Positions 46,263 to 55,727 of a stretch of DNA of 64,000 nucleotides are shown in pieces. Below the pieces are notes generated by a model. That model was not told the origin of the DNA, ran no database searches, and worked only from the letters and a program-made list of their open reading frames with translations. This DNA is from Flavobacterium sp. UBA5153. GTDB lineage: Bacteria; Bacteroidota; Bacteroidia; Flavobacteriales; Flavobacteriaceae. The stretch lies in the NCBI GenBank assembly GCA_002413745.1, contig DHXP01000038.1:1-64000 (forward strand), written 5' to 3'. Position 1 is the first letter of the stretch. The number at the start of each line of letters is the position of its first letter. Made by a program: the position numbers and the translations under genes.

Positions 46263-48293
46263 ATGGAAAAGAAAGGGTTTATAAGAACTGGGAATTTTGC
46301 ACAGCGTATACAAAAACAACTCATTGTTTTATTTGTATGCTGCGTATACAATTTCACTTTTGCACAAGAAAAATTACTAACCACTCCGGGTACATTTGCA
46401 ATAGGTGTCAATTATTGGTCCTCACACGCAGGAACTCATATGTGGAAGGATTGGAAGCCTGAAATTATAGAACAAGATTTTAAGCAGTTGTCCGAAAACG
46501 GGATAAAAGTGTTAAGAGTATTTCCGCTGTGGCCGGATTTTCAACCTATCCATATCGTGTATTCGGGTAGAGGCGAAGTGAAGTATTTTGCTACCAAAGA
46601 CGAACAACCTTTACCATTAACAGGAATTGGTAGTGACGGAATGAGCGAAGACCAATTGAAACATTTTGAAATTTTTGCAGATTTGGCACAAAAACACAAT
46701 TTGAAATTGGTAGTTGGACTTGTAACTGGATGGATGAGTGGTCAGCTTTATGTTCCGCCAGCTCTTGAAGGAAAAGATATAATGACAGATCCAGTTTCAT
46801 TAGTTTGGCAACAAAAATTCGTGACTTCTTTTGTAAAGCGATTAAAAAATAAACCAGCTATTATAGCATGGGATTTTGGAAATGAGTGCAACGAAATGCA
46901 AAAATTAGAGAATCACAATCAAGCTTATGTGTGGTCTTCAATCATATCAGGAGCCATTAAAAGCGAGGATAATACAAGGCCTATAGTTTCTGGGATGCAC
47001 AGTTTACAAGCCGAAAATAATGCTACTTGGAGAATCATAGATCAGGCAGCTACAACTGATATTTTGACCACACATCCGTATTCATTATGGACAAAATATA
47101 CCAGCCAGGATGGAATTAACACAATGCGAACCATTCTGCATGCCGCTGCAGAAACCAGATTATACGGGGATATCGGTGGTAAACCTGCTTTAACCGAAGA
47201 AACAGGGGTTATGGGACCAATGACAGGAGGCGAGAAAGAGAAAGCAGCTTTTGCAAGAACAGCTTTATTCTCTAATTGGGCTCACGACTGTATGGGAACT
47301 TTCTGGTGGTGTGCGTACGATCAATTGAGTTTTAAATATCCTCCTTATAATTATGCTTCGGTTGAGGCTGAATTGGGTTTGATTCAAGAGGATAGAAAGC
47401 CAAAACCGGTACTAAATGAATTGAAAGCATTCAGTAATTTTATTGATAAATTACCTTTTAAAACATTGCCTGCTCGAAAAACCGAAGCCGTTTGCATTTT
47501 GACAGAAGGCCAAGACACTTGGTCTGTTGCCTATTCTAGTTTTGTATTGGCAAAACAAGCTGGTTTCGATTTTAAATTTCAAAAAGCAGATCAGGAATTA
47601 ATTGACTCACCTTTATATTTATTACCTTCTTTGAAAGGCATTGATCCATTTTATAAAGACTATTGGTTTAAATTATTAGAAAAAGTAAAAAATGGATCAA
47701 CATTATATATGTCATTGGATGATGCTTATCTGCCTACTTTTAATGAACCACTTGGCGTAGAAGTTTCAGTGAATGAGAAACGCAGAGGTCCAATTGCTTT
47801 CAATGCGAACATCAATTCAGAACCCTTAATTTTTACTTCAAAATCAGAACGAAAATTAAGAATTGATCCTAAAAAAACTACCGTTTTAGCAGCTGAAGAA
47901 GATGGCAATCCATTGTTTTTGAAAACAAGTTATGGTAAAGGATTTATTTATTTGTTGACTTTCCCATTAGAGAATAATTTAACGACAACAACAGGTGCTT
48001 TTGATAAAGGACAACCTAAATATGCAGCTATTTATAAAGAAATAGCCAAACCTCTAATGGAGCAGCGAGTGCTACAGCAGTCAAATCCTTTTATTGGTGT
48101 AACAGAACACGAAATTAATGATAAAGAAAAAGTAGTAATCCTAATCAATTATAGTACGGAAGATTTGTCTTCTGATATCACTATAAAACAGGGATGGAAA
48201 GTGAAATCTGCATTGTATGGAAATATGCCCAATGACAATACCGTTTCAATTTCGGCAAATGATGCCGTTGTTCTGAAAATTAACAAAATATAA
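46263..48293 (+). CDS. Clan GH-A hydrolase, GH5-like
   Basis: This 676-residue exported protein (a longer N-terminus with a hydrophobic segment at about 20-36 ending FAQ) has a (beta/alpha)8 barrel. The acid/base is predicted in AWDFGNECNEMQ and the nucleophile in PALTEETGVMG. GVNYWSSHAGTHMWKDW at the start and FPLWPDFQPI fit the GH5/mannanase group. After about residue 385 comes a Rossmann-like trimerisation-style domain (AVCILTEGQDTWSVAY, LYLLPSLKGI) and a small beta-domain, an arrangement resembling some beta-mannosidase or galactosidase relatives. The substrate is probably a beta-linked mannose or glucose chain; the family number is uncertain. Confidence 0.75.
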   Translation: MEKKGFIRTGNFAQRIQKQLIVLFVCCVYNFTFAQEKLLTTPGTFAIGVNYWSSHAGTHMWKDWKPEIIEQDFKQLSENGIKVLRVFPLWPDFQPIHIVYSGRGEVKYFATKDEQPLPLTGIGSDGMSEDQLKHFEIFADLAQKHNLKLVVGLVTGWMSGQLYVPPALEGKDIMTDPVSLVWQQKFVTSFVKRLKNKPAIIAWDFGNECNEMQKLENHNQAYVWSSIISGAIKSEDNTRPIVSGMHSLQAENNATWRIIDQAATTDILTTHPYSLWTKYTSQDGINTMRTILHAAAETRLYGDIGGKPALTEETGVMGPMTGGEKEKAAFARTALFSNWAHDCMGTFWWCAYDQLSFKYPPYNYASVEAELGLIQEDRKPKPVLNELKAFSNFIDKLPFKTLPARKTEAVCILTEGQDTWSVAYSSFVLAKQAGFDFKFQKADQELIDSPLYLLPSLKGIDPFYKDYWFKLLEKVKNGSTLYMSLDDAYLPTFNEPLGVEVSVNEKRRGPIAFNANINSEPLIFTSKSERKLRIDPKKTTVLAAEEDGNPLFLKTSYGKGFIYLLTFPLENNLTTTTGAFDKGQPKYAAIYKEIAKPLMEQRVLQQSNPFIGVTEHEINDKEKVVILINYSTEDLSSDITIKQGWKVKSALYGNMPNDNTVSISANDAVVLKINKI

Positions 48294-48305
48294 TATTATT
48301 TAATT

Positions 48306-50873
48306 ATGAAGCAATTTAAGATTACCATTCTTGCCATAGTTCTGTGCTTGGTAAGTGCAGCAGCAAAAGCCCAATCCTTTATCGTTGAAGGTCCTTGGAA
48401 AATCAGTTTTGAAGATAAAAAAGAATTTAGCCAGCCAGAATTTAATGATGGCTCTTGGGAAAATTTAACGGATTTGAAATGGAGTGACGATCGCAAGACA
48501 ACAGCCAACAGAACCTTATGGATTCGCAAAAAAATAATCATACCTTCATCTTTGAAATCCGAATTTGAGAAGACTGGTTTATTGACTTTGAGTATGGGAA
48601 AAGTGCTTCAAACTGATGATACTTACCTAAATGGAAAGATGATTGGTTCAACGGGTTCAGGTGATACCTATAGAAATTATTTGGTTGCCAAAGAAGATAT
48701 TTTATGGGATAAAGAAAATGCCATTTCGCTTAGGGTTAGTCATTGGGGTTCCTTTAATATTTCGAAAATCCCCACATTTATGGCAGCAGCTCCCTCCAAC
48801 TTTTTTGCCTATAAAAGCACTATTAAAAATGCGGATGTTAAAGGTACAATTCAAAATAAAGAGTTGGAATATCAATTAGAAATTACCAATAAATCTCCAA
48901 AAAATATTGATGGAGTTTTGCAGGCAGATTTTTATAATTTTCAAGGTGTAAAAGTTCATAGTGCACAAAAAAACATTCTTCTTGGAGTGGGAGAAAATAA
49001 AATTATTTTTCCTTACAAATCAGCATCTCCTTTTTTAAAAATAGTATATACACTTAGCGTTGCTTCATTCCAATATACCAGTCAATGGAATGCAGAATAT
49101 GGTTATGAAAGCATAATCTATAAGCCAGCTTTACCAGTTGTTCAATACAAAGCTTTACAAAAATATTTACCTGCAGACTTAAATAAAATTGTAATTAATG
49201 GTTGGTTGGGAGACAGACTTAAAGCCAATACAGAATTGCGTCTGCACAAAGTAGATGAAGAAGCTATACTGGCGGGTTTTATCAATCGCCCAGGAAATCA
49301 TTCTTGGATTGGGGAACATATCGGTAAATTTTTAGAAGCCGCTTGCAATGCTTATGACAATAATGCAGACCCGGAATTAAAAAATCAAATTGACCGATCA
49401 GCCCAGCAGCTTATTGGCGCTCAATTGGCAGATGGATATCTGGGTACTTATGATATGGATAGTCACTGGACAAGTTGGGATGTGTGGAGTCATCGCTATG
49501 ATTTAATGGGATTATTGCGCTATTATGAACTTTCTGGATTCAAACCCGCTTTGGTGTCAAGTGAAAAAATTGGAGATCTAATAATGCAGACTTTTGGCAC
49601 GGAAAAAGGACAGAAAGATATTGTAAAAGCTGGTGGACACGTTGGAATGGCTGCGACTTGCATTTTAGAATCAATGGCAGAGCTTTATCGTTTTTCAGGT
49701 AACAAGAAATATCTTGACTATTGTTATGAACTGGTAAAAAGTTTTGATAATCCTGGTGGTCCACGAATAATTACCACTTTGAACTCAGAGGGAAGAGTTG
49801 ATAAGGTTGCCAATGCCAAAGCCTATGAAATGATGTCAAATTTTTTAGGAATAGTAAAATTATACCGTCTTACAAACGATGATAAATTTTTGAAACCAAT
49901 CCAAACGGCCTGGAATGATATTGTAGCAAGCCGACTTTACATTACTGGAACCACCAGTTCTTTCGAGCATTTTCAGGACGATCATGTTCTGCCGGGCGGA
50001 AATAAAGATAATATGGGGGAAGGATGTGTGACCACTACCTGGGTACAGCTTAATTATCAACTTTTTTGTATTACTGGTCAAATGAAATATTTGGATGAAT
50101 TGGAGCGCTCTGTTTATAATCATTTAACAGGAGCAGAAAATCCGCAAACTGGCGGTGTGAGTTATTATACTCCATTGGTGGGTAAAAAACCTTTCCGTAC
50201 AGTAATCACCTGCTGTATGAGTAGTGTACCAAGAGGAATCGCTATGATACCCCTTTTTGTAAATGGAAAAATAAATAATAATCCTGCTTTTTTGTTGTAT
50301 CAGCCAGGCAAGTATAGTACACTAGTTGCTAAAAATAAAATTTCTTTTACCACAACTGGCGACTATTTAAAGGATGGAAAAGTAACTATAACAGTAGATA
50401 GCGGTAGTAAAGTTAGATTTCCCGTTGAATTTCGAAAACCGTATTGGGCAAGTGATTTTAGCATTCAAATAAACGGTCAAAAACAATTAATTGCCAAAAC
50501 TCAAACCACCTCAATTGAAAGACTTTGGAAGAAAGGCGATAAAATAGAAATCAGTTTTACTATGCCAATTATTGTATTAGATGGAGGTAAAAGTTATCCA
50601 AATCAAGTTGCTTTGCAGCGTGGGCCTCAAGTGATGGCTTTTGATCAAAGTCTCAATAATGATCTCGATATAAATAAATTTACTGTAAACACAGTGAATA
50701 TAGAGTTATTGCCAACTACTTATTCGTTGCCAAATAAATGGGTGGGTACTGAAAAATTCGAGCTTAAAGCTACAGGTGAAAACAGCAACAAAAACATTAT
50801 ACTTGTCCCTTACGCCGATGCGAGTCAAACAGGTGGGGTAATTTCAACTTGGATAAAAAAACAAAATAATTAA
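48306..50873 (+). CDS. GH127 beta-L-arabinofuranosidase-like enzyme
   Basis: This 855-residue secreted protein (signal ending AAAKAQ) has an N-terminal GH2-like jelly-roll (about 25-165: LWIRKKIIIP, DDTYLNGKMIG). A DUF1680/GH127 (alpha/alpha)6 barrel follows from about residue 285. The zinc and nucleophile cysteine set is visible as Glu572, Cys574, Cys636 and Cys637 (GEGCVTTTW and ITCCMSSVPRG). GH127 members use a zinc-bound cysteine to release beta-L-arabinofuranose; related families act on other sugars. The extra N-terminal domain makes it longer than the usual 650 or so residues. The ribokinase gene follows after 2 bases. Confidence 0.88.
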   Translation: MKQFKITILAIVLCLVSAAAKAQSFIVEGPWKISFEDKKEFSQPEFNDGSWENLTDLKWSDDRKTTANRTLWIRKKIIIPSSLKSEFEKTGLLTLSMGKVLQTDDTYLNGKMIGSTGSGDTYRNYLVAKEDILWDKENAISLRVSHWGSFNISKIPTFMAAAPSNFFAYKSTIKNADVKGTIQNKELEYQLEITNKSPKNIDGVLQADFYNFQGVKVHSAQKNILLGVGENKIIFPYKSASPFLKIVYTLSVASFQYTSQWNAEYGYESIIYKPALPVVQYKALQKYLPADLNKIVINGWLGDRLKANTELRLHKVDEEAILAGFINRPGNHSWIGEHIGKFLEAACNAYDNNADPELKNQIDRSAQQLIGAQLADGYLGTYDMDSHWTSWDVWSHRYDLMGLLRYYELSGFKPALVSSEKIGDLIMQTFGTEKGQKDIVKAGGHVGMAATCILESMAELYRFSGNKKYLDYCYELVKSFDNPGGPRIITTLNSEGRVDKVANAKAYEMMSNFLGIVKLYRLTNDDKFLKPIQTAWNDIVASRLYITGTTSSFEHFQDDHVLPGGNKDNMGEGCVTTTWVQLNYQLFCITGQMKYLDELERSVYNHLTGAENPQTGGVSYYTPLVGKKPFRTVITCCMSSVPRGIAMIPLFVNGKINNNPAFLLYQPGKYSTLVAKNKISFTTTGDYLKDGKVTITVDSGSKVRFPVEFRKPYWASDFSIQINGQKQLIAKTQTTSIERLWKKGDKIEISFTMPIIVLDGGKSYPNQVALQRGPQVMAFDQSLNNDLDINKFTVNTVNIELLPTTYSLPNKWVGTEKFELKATGENSNKNIILVPYADASQTGGVISTWIKKQNN

Positions 50874-50875
50874 TT

Positions 50876-51781
50876 ATGAACAATAAAATCATTGTAGTAG
50901 GAAGTTCCAATACAGATATGGTATTGAAAACAGAAAGATTTCCAAAACCAGGAGAAACTCTTCTTGGTGGTGATTTTTACATTTTTCAAGGCGGTAAAGG
51001 AGCCAATCAGGCGGTTGCCGCTGCTAGGGCAGGAGGAGATGTTACTTTTGTATGTAAATTGGGTAATGATACTTTCGGAAATGATGCAATTGATCATTAT
51101 CGTAAAGAGAATATTGATGTATTAAGTATTGCCCAAGATGCTAAAGCGTCAACGGGTGTGGCAGTTATTACCGTGAATGGAGAAGGTGAAAATTCTATTA
51201 TTGTAGCCTCAGGAGCCAATGCTTTATTGAGTGTAGAAGATGTGGAAAAAGCCATTAAAAATACAGGAGAAACCAATTGGTTTATTACACAATTAGAAAC
51301 ACCGGTTGAAGTCATCATTTATTTGGTAAAATATGCCAAAGAAAACAATAAGAATTTGGTTTTAAATCCAGCTCCTGCGACCTCACTACCTGATGAAGTT
51401 TATGATGGTTTGTTTTTAATTACTCCAAATGAGACTGAAACCGAATTACTAACTGGAATTAAAGTCATCGATGAACTTACTGCCAAACAAGCAAGCGAAA
51501 TTTTTAAAGCAAAAGGGGTGCAAAATACCATCATTACCTTAGGCAGTAAAGGAGCATATTTAGCTACTGAGACTTTTAATGGAATTATTGAATCAAGGAG
51601 AGTAAAAGCGATAGATACAACTGCTGCTGGCGATGTGTTTAACGGAACACTAATTGTGGCTTTGTCCGAAGGTAAAAACTGGAAAGAGGCGGTTGAATTT
51701 GCCTGTAAAGCTGCAGCTATTTCGGTAACAAGAATGGGTGCCCAAACATCAGCTCCAACAAGGAATGAGATTGATCAATAA
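50876..51781 (+). CDS. rbsK: Ribokinase
   Basis: This 301-residue cytosolic PfkB-family kinase phosphorylates ribose to ribose 5-phosphate. The ribokinase-specific start VVGSSNTDMVLKTERFPKPG is present, as are GGKGANQAVAAARAGG near residue 39 and the catalytic DTTAAGDVFNG with Asp253. It resembles ribokinase more than KDG kinase because of the GGKGANQA motif. It is 2 bases after GH127 and is followed by a secreted ADP-ribosylglycohydrolase-fold enzyme and a GRP-type transporter, which support ribose as substrate. Confidence 0.9.
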   Translation: MNNKIIVVGSSNTDMVLKTERFPKPGETLLGGDFYIFQGGKGANQAVAAARAGGDVTFVCKLGNDTFGNDAIDHYRKENIDVLSIAQDAKASTGVAVITVNGEGENSIIVASGANALLSVEDVEKAIKNTGETNWFITQLETPVEVIIYLVKYAKENNKNLVLNPAPATSLPDEVYDGLFLITPNETETELLTGIKVIDELTAKQASEIFKAKGVQNTIITLGSKGAYLATETFNGIIESRRVKAIDTTAAGDVFNGTLIVALSEGKNWKEAVEFACKAAAISVTRMGAQTSAPTRNEIDQ

Positions 51782-51798
51782 CCAAATAATTGTGTTTT

Positions 51799-53397
51799 AT
51801 GAAAAATATATTCTCGCTTTTTATATGTTGTCTGTTTATCTCAACTCTCTCTGCACAGGAAATAAAAACTGGCAACACACAGGTTGCAAATAAAGAAGTT
51901 TTTAAAATTTCTGTAGAGGACTATAATGACAAAGTGCATGCAATATGGTCTGGTCAAATTATTGCTACTTTGATGGGGCTGCCTGCGGAGCATACAGTGG
52001 CGAGTGTAAAATGGATAGACAAAATCCAACCAAACTTGTTATCACGTCTTCTTGATGATGATTGGTATTATGAAATGATTGCCATAAAAGGTTTTGAAAA
52101 GTTTGGTCCCGAAATGACTGTAGCTCAATTGGGTGAAATGTGGAAACAAAATAAATGTGGTTCCTGGGGTTCTAGCGCTGAGGCTAGAAAATTATTAGAA
52201 AATGGGGTACAATCTCCGCTGACTGGAAATCCTTTATATAATCGATTTTGGTTTACAATTGGTCCACAATTTAGTGCTGATGTATATGGAGCATTGTCTC
52301 CAGGAATGCCCAATCTTGCTGGAAAAATGGCCAGAGAATACGGTCACGTAAATGGGTATGCAGAAGGAGTTGATGGTGCTGTTTTTGTTGCAACTGCAAT
52401 AAGTTTGGGTTTTATAGAAAAAGACACCAAAACAATCGTGCGAAAAGCCGCTTCAATGATAGACGAAAAATCTCCCTACAGACAATGTTTAAATATGGTT
52501 ATTGAAATGGCAGACAAAGGAAGTTCTGCCCAAAAGATATTGGAAACAGTAGAACAAAGATGGCATATCGAATATCCAAATACCAACAATGCAGTAGCAA
52601 ATGGTGGAATCATTGCTACCTGTTTATGGTTTGGAGAAGCTGATTTTTTAAAGACGGTTAATTTGGCATCCAGAAGTCTAGATTTTACCGATTCTGATTG
52701 TAATGCTGCTAACGCCATTGGAGTTATTATGGCTATGAAAGGAACTGCTGGTATACCAAAAGGATTGATGGAGCAGTTAGGAGACACAATAAAAGGAGAT
52801 AAAATGGGCAAAGTAGAGTTTAACCCAGCCATTAACGAAAGTATTTCGGAACTGGGAAAACGGACTGCAAAAATAGGCGAAAAGATTGTTTTGCTAAATG
52901 GAGCTTCAAGAACGGGAAATACATTGGTAATTCCAATAAAACCTCTTGCTACCCAACCTGCAGAACTTTTTTCTTTATCTGATTACACAAAGACTTGGAA
53001 TCCTTCCTGGCAGTTAGTTGGAGCTGGTTTTTTTGGACCAAAAGGGGGAACTTACTTAGATGTCAATGAAAATGTTTTGGTTACGTATCCAAGGGATGAA
53101 GTAAGAAGGCTTAACCTTAATCAAACCATAAAATTAAAAGATCAAAAGCAACTAAGTATCAATGTGGCTTCTGATCTAGGAAAACCTTGGGAACTGATTG
53201 TTTATATAGATGACGAAAAAAAAAGCACCACAATAATTGAATCAATTTCTGAGAGTGCCAAGTGGCAAGAAATTATTGTAGATCTTACGAAATACCAAGG
53301 ACAAGAGATAAAAATTCGCCTCTATCAGAATGTATTAATTCAAGGAACAAATAAACTAGGAGGTAGTGCCTACTGGAAAAGTATCACTATTTTATAA
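51799..53397 (+). CDS. Secreted ADP-ribosylglycohydrolase-fold enzyme with C-terminal beta-sandwich
   Basis: TTG at 51790 opens the frame, but ATG at 51799 starts a clear signal peptide (MKNIFSLFICCLFISTLSAQ), giving 532 residues. The ADP-ribosylglycohydrolase fold has its metal-site acids in LLDDDWYYEM (Asp86-88) and FTDSDCNAANAIG (Asp298, Asp300). The typical DCDT is DSDC here. About 130 C-terminal residues form a jelly-roll (WELIVYIDDEKKSTT, SAYWKSITIL). Known family members cut ADP-ribose from proteins in the cytosol. An exported form between ribokinase and a sugar transporter is more likely a periplasmic ribosyl hydrolase. The function is inferred. Confidence 0.85.
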   Translation: MKNIFSLFICCLFISTLSAQEIKTGNTQVANKEVFKISVEDYNDKVHAIWSGQIIATLMGLPAEHTVASVKWIDKIQPNLLSRLLDDDWYYEMIAIKGFEKFGPEMTVAQLGEMWKQNKCGSWGSSAEARKLLENGVQSPLTGNPLYNRFWFTIGPQFSADVYGALSPGMPNLAGKMAREYGHVNGYAEGVDGAVFVATAISLGFIEKDTKTIVRKAASMIDEKSPYRQCLNMVIEMADKGSSAQKILETVEQRWHIEYPNTNNAVANGGIIATCLWFGEADFLKTVNLASRSLDFTDSDCNAANAIGVIMAMKGTAGIPKGLMEQLGDTIKGDKMGKVEFNPAINESISELGKRTAKIGEKIVLLNGASRTGNTLVIPIKPLATQPAELFSLSDYTKTWNPSWQLVGAGFFGPKGGTYLDVNENVLVTYPRDEVRRLNLNQTIKLKDQKQLSINVASDLGKPWELIVYIDDEKKSTTIIESISESAKWQEIIVDLTKYQGQEIKIRLYQNVLIQGTNKLGGSAYWKSITIL

Positions 53398-53414
53398 TCT
53401 TTAAACAACAAATT

Positions 53415-54413
53415 ATGTTTGTAATTCATTCTTATTCGACAGCCATATTATTTTGTTTCATCACAATGTTGTGCTGGGGCTCATGGGCTAATACTACCAA
53501 ACTCAGCTCTGCCAAATGGCGTTTTGAATTGTTCTATTGGGACTATGCTTTGGGGATTTTAATTTTGTCATTAATAATGGCATTTACACTAGGAAGCAAT
53601 GGTGTGACAGGAATGTCTTTTTTAGAAAATATCGAACAAGCAGACAATAGCAATTTGATCTCTGCATTCATTGGAGGAATTGTTTTTAATCTGGCAAATA
53701 TTCTGTTGGTTTCAGCCATTTCATTAGCAGGTATGAGTGTTGCTTTTCCAGTAGGAATTGGAATTGCGCTAATATTAGGAGTTTTGGTTAATTATTCTGC
53801 CAATCCGCAAGGAAATGTAACCTTATTATTTGGTGGTGTGGCGCTAATTGCAATTGCCATTTTGTTGAATGCGAGGGCATACAAACAGGTATCGAAAGAT
53901 ACTGGTTCTTTTTCTGTAAAAGGTTTAGTTCTCGCTATTGTAGCGGGGGTACTAATGGGCTTTTTCTATAAATATGTTGCTGTAAGTATGGCTACTGATT
54001 TTGAAATTGGAGAAGTAGGTAAACTTACGCCCTACACAGCTTTGGTATTGTTTGCTATAGGTATTGTGGCGAGTAATTTTGTTTTTAATGGATTGCTAAT
54101 GCGTTATCCTTTTGCTGGAGCTCCATTACGTTTTCAAGATTATTGGAGTGGTTCAAAAAGAGATCACTTGGTTGGTATTTTAGGAGGAGTGATTTGGCAT
54201 TTGGGGATGTCTTTTAATATTATCGCTTCAGGAAAAGCAGGTTCTGCTATCTCTTATGGATTGGGACAAGGAGCTACTATTGTTGCTGCTATTTGGGGAA
54301 TTTTTATTTGGAAGGAATTTGCCAATGCCACAAAAGCAACATATAGAAATTTATATTTAATGCTACTGTTGTATGTCATTGGAATTATCCTAATCATTTT
54401 AGCGAAAAATTAA
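53415..54413 (+). CDS. GRP-family sugar permease, probable ribose uptake
   Basis: This 332-residue protein has about ten hydrophobic helices in the drug/metabolite transporter superfamily. It resembles the glucose/ribose uptake (GRP, PF06800) and RhaT group: TMLCWGSWANTTKLS at the start, GGIVFNLANILLVSAISLAG, and GVIWHLGMSFNIIASGKAGS in the second half. It directly follows the secreted ADP-ribosylglycohydrolase-fold gene by 17 bases. With ribokinase upstream, it most likely imports ribose across the inner membrane. Confidence 0.82.
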   Translation: MFVIHSYSTAILFCFITMLCWGSWANTTKLSSAKWRFELFYWDYALGILILSLIMAFTLGSNGVTGMSFLENIEQADNSNLISAFIGGIVFNLANILLVSAISLAGMSVAFPVGIGIALILGVLVNYSANPQGNVTLLFGGVALIAIAILLNARAYKQVSKDTGSFSVKGLVLAIVAGVLMGFFYKYVAVSMATDFEIGEVGKLTPYTALVLFAIGIVASNFVFNGLLMRYPFAGAPLRFQDYWSGSKRDHLVGILGGVIWHLGMSFNIIASGKAGSAISYGLGQGATIVAAIWGIFIWKEFANATKATYRNLYLMLLLYVIGIILIILAKN

Positions 54414-54491
54414 TTGGATTAAATATCATTAAAAGTGAAACGAATGTCAGTTCGTATCAATTAATTTAAAAATAAGATTTAATCAAATACA

Positions 54492-54638
54492 ATGAAAAAA
54501 ATAGCAATTGTATGTAGTGTTCTTTTGTCCCATTTAATAGTTGCACAAGTTCCTGTTTATAAAAATAAAACGGCTCCAGTTGAAAAAAGAATATCCGATT
54601 TGTTAAGTAAAATGACTATTGAAGCAAAATCCTTTAAT
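54492..54638 (+). pseudogene. 5' relic of a GH3 gene duplicated from the one at 57422
   Basis: From the ATG at 54492 the sequence follows the first roughly 50 codons of the intact GH3 at 57422, with about 90% identity by hand count over the first 133 bases. A one-base deletion appears near 54625 (GAAGCAAAATCC against GAAGAAAAAATCC). The reading continues after the insertion element at 55693 (TATACTTTCGGAATCAATAA) and then breaks at 55727. No GH3 activity can remain. Confidence 0.88.
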
Positions 54639-54646
54639 TAAATCAA

Positions 54647-55692
54647 AATGACTGTCCGTAACTTGTACCAATAAGTAAAAAAGACTATATTTGGATATAC
54701 AAACTCCTAAAATCCATCACATGAATTTACGTGCATTTTTCGAAAAATATCCCGACGAATCATCTTCAATCGAAGGTTTTAAAACGCGCCGTTTGGAATT
54801 AGGTGTTGTTTGCAAAAAGTGTCAACACACCGAACATTATTTTAGGAAGACCGATTTGAAATTTCAATGTAAAAAATGTGGTAGCCGTGTTAGTTTGCGT
54901 TCAGGCACGGTTATGGAAAATTCGAACTTGCCGTTTCAATATTGGATGCTTTGTATAGAATTGATGACTTTATCAAAGAAGAGTTTTTCAGCTTTAGAAA
55001 TGCAACGTATGTTAGGGCATAAACGGTATGAACCAATTTGGTTTATGATGCACAAAATACGAAGAGTGATGAGTAAACGAGATGAAAAATACCAATTAAA
55101 AGGATGCTTAGAATTCGATGAAGGTTTTTTTGAAAGAGTTGACAATAAAGAGGTTGTAAAAGAGAAAGAAGAGTCGGATAGTGGCGAATCTACTCAAAAT
55201 AAAAGAGGTAGGGGTAGCGAAAGACAGTCCAAAGTTTTGGTAATGGTAGAGTCTGAGCCAAGTTTATCTGCTCCAAAAAAAGGTAAACCGAACAGAAAAG
55301 TAGGCTATCTAAAAATGGTGGTCATGGAAGATTTAAAAGCAGCAACTATAAATAAAGAAGTCGAAAAGTCCGTGGATAAATCGGCAAATATCTTAACAGA
55401 TGGATACACTGGCTATAACAAATTAGTGGAGGTAATTGCTAAACATAGCGTTGCAATAGAACCTAACAAAACAAAATCTGAAAAAATTTTTCCATGGGTC
55501 AATCGAACAATTAGCAACGCAAAAAAAGGGCTTTTAGGAATACACCATAACTGCATAAATGATCAATACATGCAAAATTATTTAGATGAATTTTGCTATA
55601 AATTCAACAGGAGGTATTTTGGAGACAAACTATCGGAAAGACTCCTAATCGCAGCTCTTGAAACTACTTGGTATTAGTAACGGATAGTCATA
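54647..55692 (+). mobile_element. IS1595-family insertion sequence
   Basis: The 1046-base element has imperfect terminal inverted repeats at 54648-54670 and 55669-55691, 19 of 23 bases matching (left ATGACTGTCCGT, right complement ATGACTATCCGT). It is flanked by an exact 8-base duplication, TAAATCAA, at 54639-54646 and 55693-55700. The intact GH3 has TAAATCAG at the same place, which confirms the insertion point. It carries one full-length transposase gene and no passenger genes. Confidence 0.9.
54721..55677 (+). CDS. IS1595-family (ISXO2-like) transposase
   Basis: A TTG at 54691 opens the frame, but ATG at 54721 gives the typical start MNLRAFFEKYPDE and 318 residues. An N-terminal zinc ribbon (CKKC at about 28, CKKC again at about 47) precedes the DDE-type nuclease domain: CLEFDEGFFERV, ILTDGYTGYN and a final NCINDQYMQNYLDEFCYKFN. 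The frame is unbroken and its stop lies inside the right inverted repeat, so the element could still be mobile. Confidence 0.92.
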   Translation: MNLRAFFEKYPDESSSIEGFKTRRLELGVVCKKCQHTEHYFRKTDLKFQCKKCGSRVSLRSGTVMENSNLPFQYWMLCIELMTLSKKSFSALEMQRMLGHKRYEPIWFMMHKIRRVMSKRDEKYQLKGCLEFDEGFFERVDNKEVVKEKEESDSGESTQNKRGRGSERQSKVLVMVESEPSLSAPKKGKPNRKVGYLKMVVMEDLKAATINKEVEKSVDKSANILTDGYTGYNKLVEVIAKHSVAIEPNKTKSEKIFPWVNRTISNAKKGLLGIHHNCINDQYMQNYLDEFCYKFNRRYFGDKLSERLLIAALETTWY

Positions 55693-55727
55693 TAAATCAA
55701 TATACTTTCGGAATCAATAATAATTCC
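55693..55727 (+). pseudogene. Short GH3 relic right of the insertion
   Basis: After the 8-base target duplication, TATACTTTCGGAATCAATAA continues the GH3 codons interrupted at 54646. Homology to the intact gene stops at about 55727, where lactate-dehydrogenase homology starts. Confidence 0.8.

Noticed and set aside
50876..51781. The PfkB kinase as the missing KDG kinase
   Set aside because: Motifs (GGKGANQA, SSNTDMVL) are those of ribokinase and the adjacent genes fit ribose.
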